From Pseudarthrobacter enclensis (GTDB taxonomy: Bacteria > Actinomycetota > Actinomycetes > Actinomycetales > Micrococcaceae), in NCBI RefSeq assembly GCF_030811655.1, contig NZ_JAUSRE010000015.1, positions 1-64,000 on the forward strand: a stretch of 64,000 nucleotides of DNA, in the 5' to 3' direction. Made by a program: the position numbers and the translations under genes. The notes under the pieces were generated by a model. It was not told the DNA's origin. It was given only the letters and a program-made list of their open reading frames with translations, and did not search any database. Below are positions 61,142 through 64,000 of the stretch, piece after piece. Numbering within the stretch: the first letter of the stretch is position 1; each line of letters begins with the position of its first letter.

Positions 61142-62596
61142 ATGATGCCAGAGGCCGCTGGGCGCGAGTTTGATGTTGTTGTAATCGGCGCGGGCGCCGT
61201 TGGGGAAAACGTGGCGGACCGCGTTGTCCAAGGTGGACTGACAGCCGTCCTTGTGGAAGCGGAACTGGTGGGCGGCGAATGCTCCTACTGGGCCTGCATG
61301 CCGTCAAAGGCACTCCTCCGCCCGGGCACCGCACTGCACGGGGCGCAGACCACGCCTGGCGCAAAGGAGGCCGTAACCCGCACCCTGGATGCAGCAGCTG
61401 TGCTGGAGCGGAGGAATTACTTCACCTCGAACTGGCAGGACGACAGCCAGGTCTCGTGGGTGGAGGACACCGGCATCGCACTGGTGCGCGGGCACGGCTG
61501 GCTGACCGGGCCCAAGACCGTGGAAGTGGCAGGCCTGGACGGAACGCAGCATCTACTGCGCGCCCGGCATGCCGTGGTGCTTGCCACCGGTTCGACCCCC
61601 ACCACGCCGCCCATCGAGGGCCTGGAGGATGTGCAGGTCTGGGGAACGCGCGAGGCGACGTCGGCAAGCGAGGTCCCGGAGCGGCTGACCGTACTGGGCG
61701 GCGGCGTAGCCGGAGCCGAACTGGCCCAGGCCTTCGCGCGCCTGGGCTCCAGTGTCACGCTTGTAGCGCGCAGCGGATTGCTGGGCAACTTCCCTGAGGA
61801 AGCATCGGCCCTGGTGGCGGCAGGGCTGCGTGCAGATGGAGTGGAACTGCGGCTGCATACCGCTACGGAGCGGATCAGCCGGAACGACGACGGCACCCTC
61901 ACCGTCAGCCTGGGCGGCGGGGCCACTGTCACCTCGGAGAACGTCCTGGTCTCCACCGGCAGGCATCCGGCGCTGGAAGGCCTGGGCTTGGAAAGCGTGG
62001 GCATTGAGCCCGGCGAATCCGGGCATCTGACCCTGTCAACGGATGCCTCCGGCCTTGTCAGGGAAACGCCCGGCGATGAACCCTGGCTCTACGCAGTAGG
62101 CGACGCCGCCGGGAAGAACCTTTTCACCCACCAGGGCAAGTACGAGGCCCGCGCCACCGGCGATGCCATCGCAGCCCGGGCGAAGGGTGACCTCAAGGGC
62201 TCCCCCAGCGACTGGTCGCGCTACGCCCAGACCGCCAACCAGCACGCCGTGCCAAGCGTCGTCTTCACCGACCCCGAGCTGGCCAGCGTGGGACGCACCC
62301 TCCAGGCCGCCCGGAAAGACGGGTACAACGCATCTTCAGTGGAACTGCCCATCCAGGTGGCCGGCTCCTCGCTGCACTCCGAGAACTACGAAGGGTGGGC
62401 GCAGCTGGTGGTCGACGAGGACCGGAAAGTGCTGCTGGGCGCGACATTTGCCGGGCCCGACGTGGCGGAACTGCTGCACGCAGCCACCATCGCCGTGGTG
62501 GGCGAGGTGCCGATGGAGCGCCTCTGGCATGCGGTCCCCTCCTACCCCACCATCAGCGAAGTGTGGCTCCGGCTCCTGGAAAAGTACGGACTCTGA
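61142..62596 (+). CDS. flavin disulfide reductase (dihydrolipoamide dehydrogenase/mercuric reductase-like)
   Basis: 484 residues with the class I pyridine nucleotide-disulfide oxidoreductase layout: FAD fold VVVIGAGAVGENVADRV, redox site GGECSYWACMPSKALLRPG with Cys-x4-Cys, VVLATGSTP, NAD fold LTVLGGGVAGAELAQAFARLG, second FAD motif WLYAVGDAAGKN and the C-terminal dimer motif HAVPSYPTISEVW with His and Glu. The redox motif has Ser-Tyr-Trp-Ala where lipoamide dehydrogenases have a Leu-Asn-Val-Gly type linker, so the substrate may differ (another disulfide or a quinone). ATG 61142 lies 6 bases after TAGGCT (61130-61135), with no ribosome-binding site. Confidence 0.85.
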   Translation: MMPEAAGREFDVVVIGAGAVGENVADRVVQGGLTAVLVEAELVGGECSYWACMPSKALLRPGTALHGAQTTPGAKEAVTRTLDAAAVLERRNYFTSNWQDDSQVSWVEDTGIALVRGHGWLTGPKTVEVAGLDGTQHLLRARHAVVLATGSTPTTPPIEGLEDVQVWGTREATSASEVPERLTVLGGGVAGAELAQAFARLGSSVTLVARSGLLGNFPEEASALVAAGLRADGVELRLHTATERISRNDDGTLTVSLGGGATVTSENVLVSTGRHPALEGLGLESVGIEPGESGHLTLSTDASGLVRETPGDEPWLYAVGDAAGKNLFTHQGKYEARATGDAIAARAKGDLKGSPSDWSRYAQTANQHAVPSVVFTDPELASVGRTLQAARKDGYNASSVELPIQVAGSSLHSENYEGWAQLVVDEDRKVLLGATFAGPDVAELLHAATIAVVGEVPMERLWHAVPSYPTISEVWLRLLEKYGL

Positions 62597-62604
62597 CCCT
62601 TATT

Positions 62605-62632
62605 TGAACTGACCGGTCAGTTTGGTTAGCCT
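62605..62632 (+). promoter_or_regulatory. promoter with TetR-type operator for the ABC-like/Pip genes
   Basis: -35 TTGAAC (62605-62610) and -10 TAGCCT (62627-62632) are 16 bases apart. A perfect 16-bp palindrome AACTGACCGGTCAGTT (62607-62622) overlaps the -35 and fills most of the spacer. TetR repressors of YhgE/Pip genes bind sites of the TGACCGGTCA kind, and none is encoded inside the window, so the regulator may lie beyond the right edge. Confidence 0.7.
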
Positions 62633-62663
62633 TGATGCAGACCTCTTCTGCGAAAGGCAAGCT

Positions 62664-63383
62664 TTGCTCTCAGCACACCAGCTCCACGCCAAAGGACGCC
62701 GGGACCCGCTGCTTCCACCCACGTCACTGACGGCCGCCCGCGGCGGGCTGCTGCTCGTCACCGGCGACCGCCAGGACCAGCGGACGGCCCTGTCCCTCCT
62801 GCTCAGCGGGAGGATGAAGGCCACGGACGGCCAGCTGGGCTGGGACGGAAGCTCCCGGACCAAACAGCTCCGCCTCGCCGCAGCCCTGGTGGACTCCCCC
62901 GGCGTCAATGAACCCGAGGAACACCTCAGCGTCCGCGACCTGGTAACCGAGGACCTGGCCCTGATCCCGCGCCGGTACCGGGGGGCCCTGCTCAGCGGCC
63001 CATGGCTCAAAGTCAACCGCTTTGAGGACATCGCGGACCTTTGGACAGAGCAGCTGGACCCCCGGCGGCGGCTCGAGCTGCTGACGGCCCTTGCCCTGGC
63101 CAATCCGCGCACGGACCTGCTGGTGGTGGACTCCCCGGACCGCCACAGCGCGGATGAGGCCACCTGGCTGCCACGCCTCCAGGAGTTGGCGTACGACGCC
63201 GGACGGCCGCTCGCCGTCGTGGCGGCGGTCAGTGCCGTCCCCGCCTCGTGGGACGGACCGTCGGCCGCGATCGGCAATGCCCTCCCCGAACCTGCTACGG
63301 AGGCGTCCCCCGGCAAATACGCTGCAGGGGCCACGCCAGAACCGGAAAACGAAACCACACTCGAAACCGAGGTTGCCAAGTGA
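62664..63383 (+). CDS. ABC-type ATP-binding-like protein without Walker A
   Basis: About 239 residues from TTG 62664, which has AAAGG 5 bases upstream; an earlier TTG at 62622 lies inside the promoter. The layout is that of an ABC nucleotide-binding subunit: start LSAHQLHAKG, RGGLLLVTGDRQDQRTALSL at the P-loop position, RRRLELLTALALANPRTDLL then VVDSPDRHSADE for signature/Walker B/D-loop. Yet the P-loop GxxGxGKS/T is replaced by GDRQDQRT, with no Lys or adjacent Ser/Thr, so ATP hydrolysis is doubtful. It overlaps the YhgE/Pip gene by 4 bp (GTGA) and is probably its partner. Residues after about 210 are disordered. Confidence 0.65.
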   Translation: MLSAHQLHAKGRRDPLLPPTSLTAARGGLLLVTGDRQDQRTALSLLLSGRMKATDGQLGWDGSSRTKQLRLAAALVDSPGVNEPEEHLSVRDLVTEDLALIPRRYRGALLSGPWLKVNRFEDIADLWTEQLDPRRRLELLTALALANPRTDLLVVDSPDRHSADEATWLPRLQELAYDAGRPLAVVAAVSAVPASWDGPSAAIGNALPEPATEASPGKYAAGATPEPENETTLETEVAK

Positions 63384-64000
63384 CTGTCCTGCGGCTGGCC
63401 CGCTCCGAACTGAAGCGCATGACGGGTGGGCTGCTGCCCAAACTGACCATCCTGGCGCTGACCATGGTCCCGCTCCTCTACGGCGCGGTGTACCTCTACG
63501 CGAACTGGGATCCGTACGGACATCTCAACAACCTCGATGCCGCCCTGGTGGTGGAGGACTCCGGCGCAACCGCTGCGGACGGGACGAAGCTCGATGCCGG
63601 AGCAAAGGTGGCCGACAGCCTGGTGGAAGGGAACGTCTTCCACTGGATTCCCGTGGCCAGCTCCACTGAGGCGGATGCCGGTGTCAGCAGTGGCCAGTAC
63701 GCATTTGCGCTGAAGATTCCGAAGGACTTTTCGGCCAACCTGGTGTCCCCCGGCAGCTTCGACTCCGCCAGCCAGGCGATGCTGAACGTCACCACGAACG
63801 ATGCCAACAACTATCTCCTGAGCACCATCGTGGACAAGCTGACCACCGCCGTCCACTCCACTGTGGCCAAGGAGGTGGGTGAGGAGACGGCCAACCAGTT
63901 GCTTACGGGCTTCGGCACCATCCACTCCAAGATGATCCAGGCCGCAGACGGCGCCTCGCAGCTGGCCGACGGCGTGGCCACGCTCAGGGACGGAACAGTC
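63380..64000 (+). CDS. YhgE/Pip family membrane protein, 5' part only
   Basis: The first 207 codons of a larger gene that leaves the right edge. GTG 63380 overlaps the previous stop. After a short start (TVLRLARSELKRMTGG) there is a membrane helix LPKLTILALTMVPLLYGAVYL, then an extracellular stretch YANWDPYGHLNNLDAALVVED. The region ending SKMIQAADGASQLADGVATL begins the long coiled coil of YhgE/Pip proteins, related to phage infection protein Pip and type VII-associated EsaA. The last residues seen are the start of the Ala/Gly/Leu heptads. It is probably an exporter or wall-associated membrane protein; full length cannot be judged. Confidence 0.85.
   Translation, partial: MTVLRLARSELKRMTGGLLPKLTILALTMVPLLYGAVYLYANWDPYGHLNNLDAALVVEDSGATAADGTKLDAGAKVADSLVEGNVFHWIPVASSTEADAGVSSGQYAFALKIPKDFSANLVSPGSFDSASQAMLNVTTNDANNYLLSTIVDKLTTAVHSTVAKEVGEETANQLLTGFGTIHSKMIQAADGASQLADGVATLRDGTV

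Overview
The window looks like chromosome of a high-GC actinobacterium of the Micrococcaceae, most likely Arthrobacter or Pseudarthrobacter. The evidence is the strong G/C bias at third codon positions, the gene neighbourhoods (glgE-treS-glgB; carD-ispD-ispF-cysS-rlmB; senX3-regX3 divergent from phoU), CarD, a proteasome-activator homologue, and many start codons lying only 6-7 nt after a TANNNT box with no Shine-Dalgarno sequence. The genus is an inference. I saw no insertion sequence, prophage, integrase or CRISPR array; this reads as core chromosome with a few accessory genes.

Layout. 1-350: promoter and antitermination leader of an rRNA operon that runs leftward off the window. 372-13830: alpha-glucan and trehalose metabolism. 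glgE, treS and a fused maltokinase-GlgB form one leftward operon, glgP is divergent, and glgX is followed by a secreted guanyl-type RNase and its barstar inhibitor. 13924-19221: rlmB, cysS, ispF, ispD and carD (leftward) and an LpqE-like lipoprotein (rightward), the same neighbourhood as in mycobacteria. 19307-23007: RegX3/SenX3 phosphate two-component system, phoU and gpmA. 23119-29151: methyltransferase, DUF2516, cystathionine gamma-synthase-type enzyme, then the overlapping tmk-holB-hydrolase operon. 29258-41681: tRNA-Thr, a secreted transglycosylase-like protein, small stress and membrane proteins, a polysaccharide deacetylase, type II NADH dehydrogenase, several uncharacterised proteins, an aldo/keto reductase, and a Bpa-like proteasome activator. 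41762-46382: cstA-ybdD, a PadR regulator, quinone oxidoreductase. 46492-54961: two tRNA-Ser genes, an FAD/NAD(P)-binding protein, S9 peptidase, MFS exporter, RecQ with an extra phosphoribosyltransferase-like tail. 55112-58797: phosphomannomutase, a small protein, an NsrR-like Rrf2 regulator and flavohaemoglobin. 58899-64000: GTP-dependent PEP carboxykinase, tRNA-Arg, a flavin disulfide reductase, and an ABC-like protein with the start of a YhgE/Pip membrane protein that leaves the right edge.

How the genes work together. TreS makes maltose from trehalose, the maltokinase half of the fusion phosphorylates it, GlgE polymerises maltose-1-phosphate, the GlgB half branches the chain, and GlgP and GlgX degrade it. 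SenX3-RegX3 and PhoU form a phosphate-sensing unit, and a direct-repeat PHO-box-like element lies in front of phoU. The Rrf2 regulator and flavohaemoglobin form a nitric-oxide response module with two inverted repeats between them. PEP carboxykinase has an elaborate palindrome-rich control region. The points I consider most worth following up are the maltokinase-GlgB fusion with an internal ribosome-binding site at the junction, the RNase/barstar pair in the glgX unit, the RecQ tail, the hmpA and pckG operators, and the P-loop-less ABC-like protein behind a TetR-type operator.
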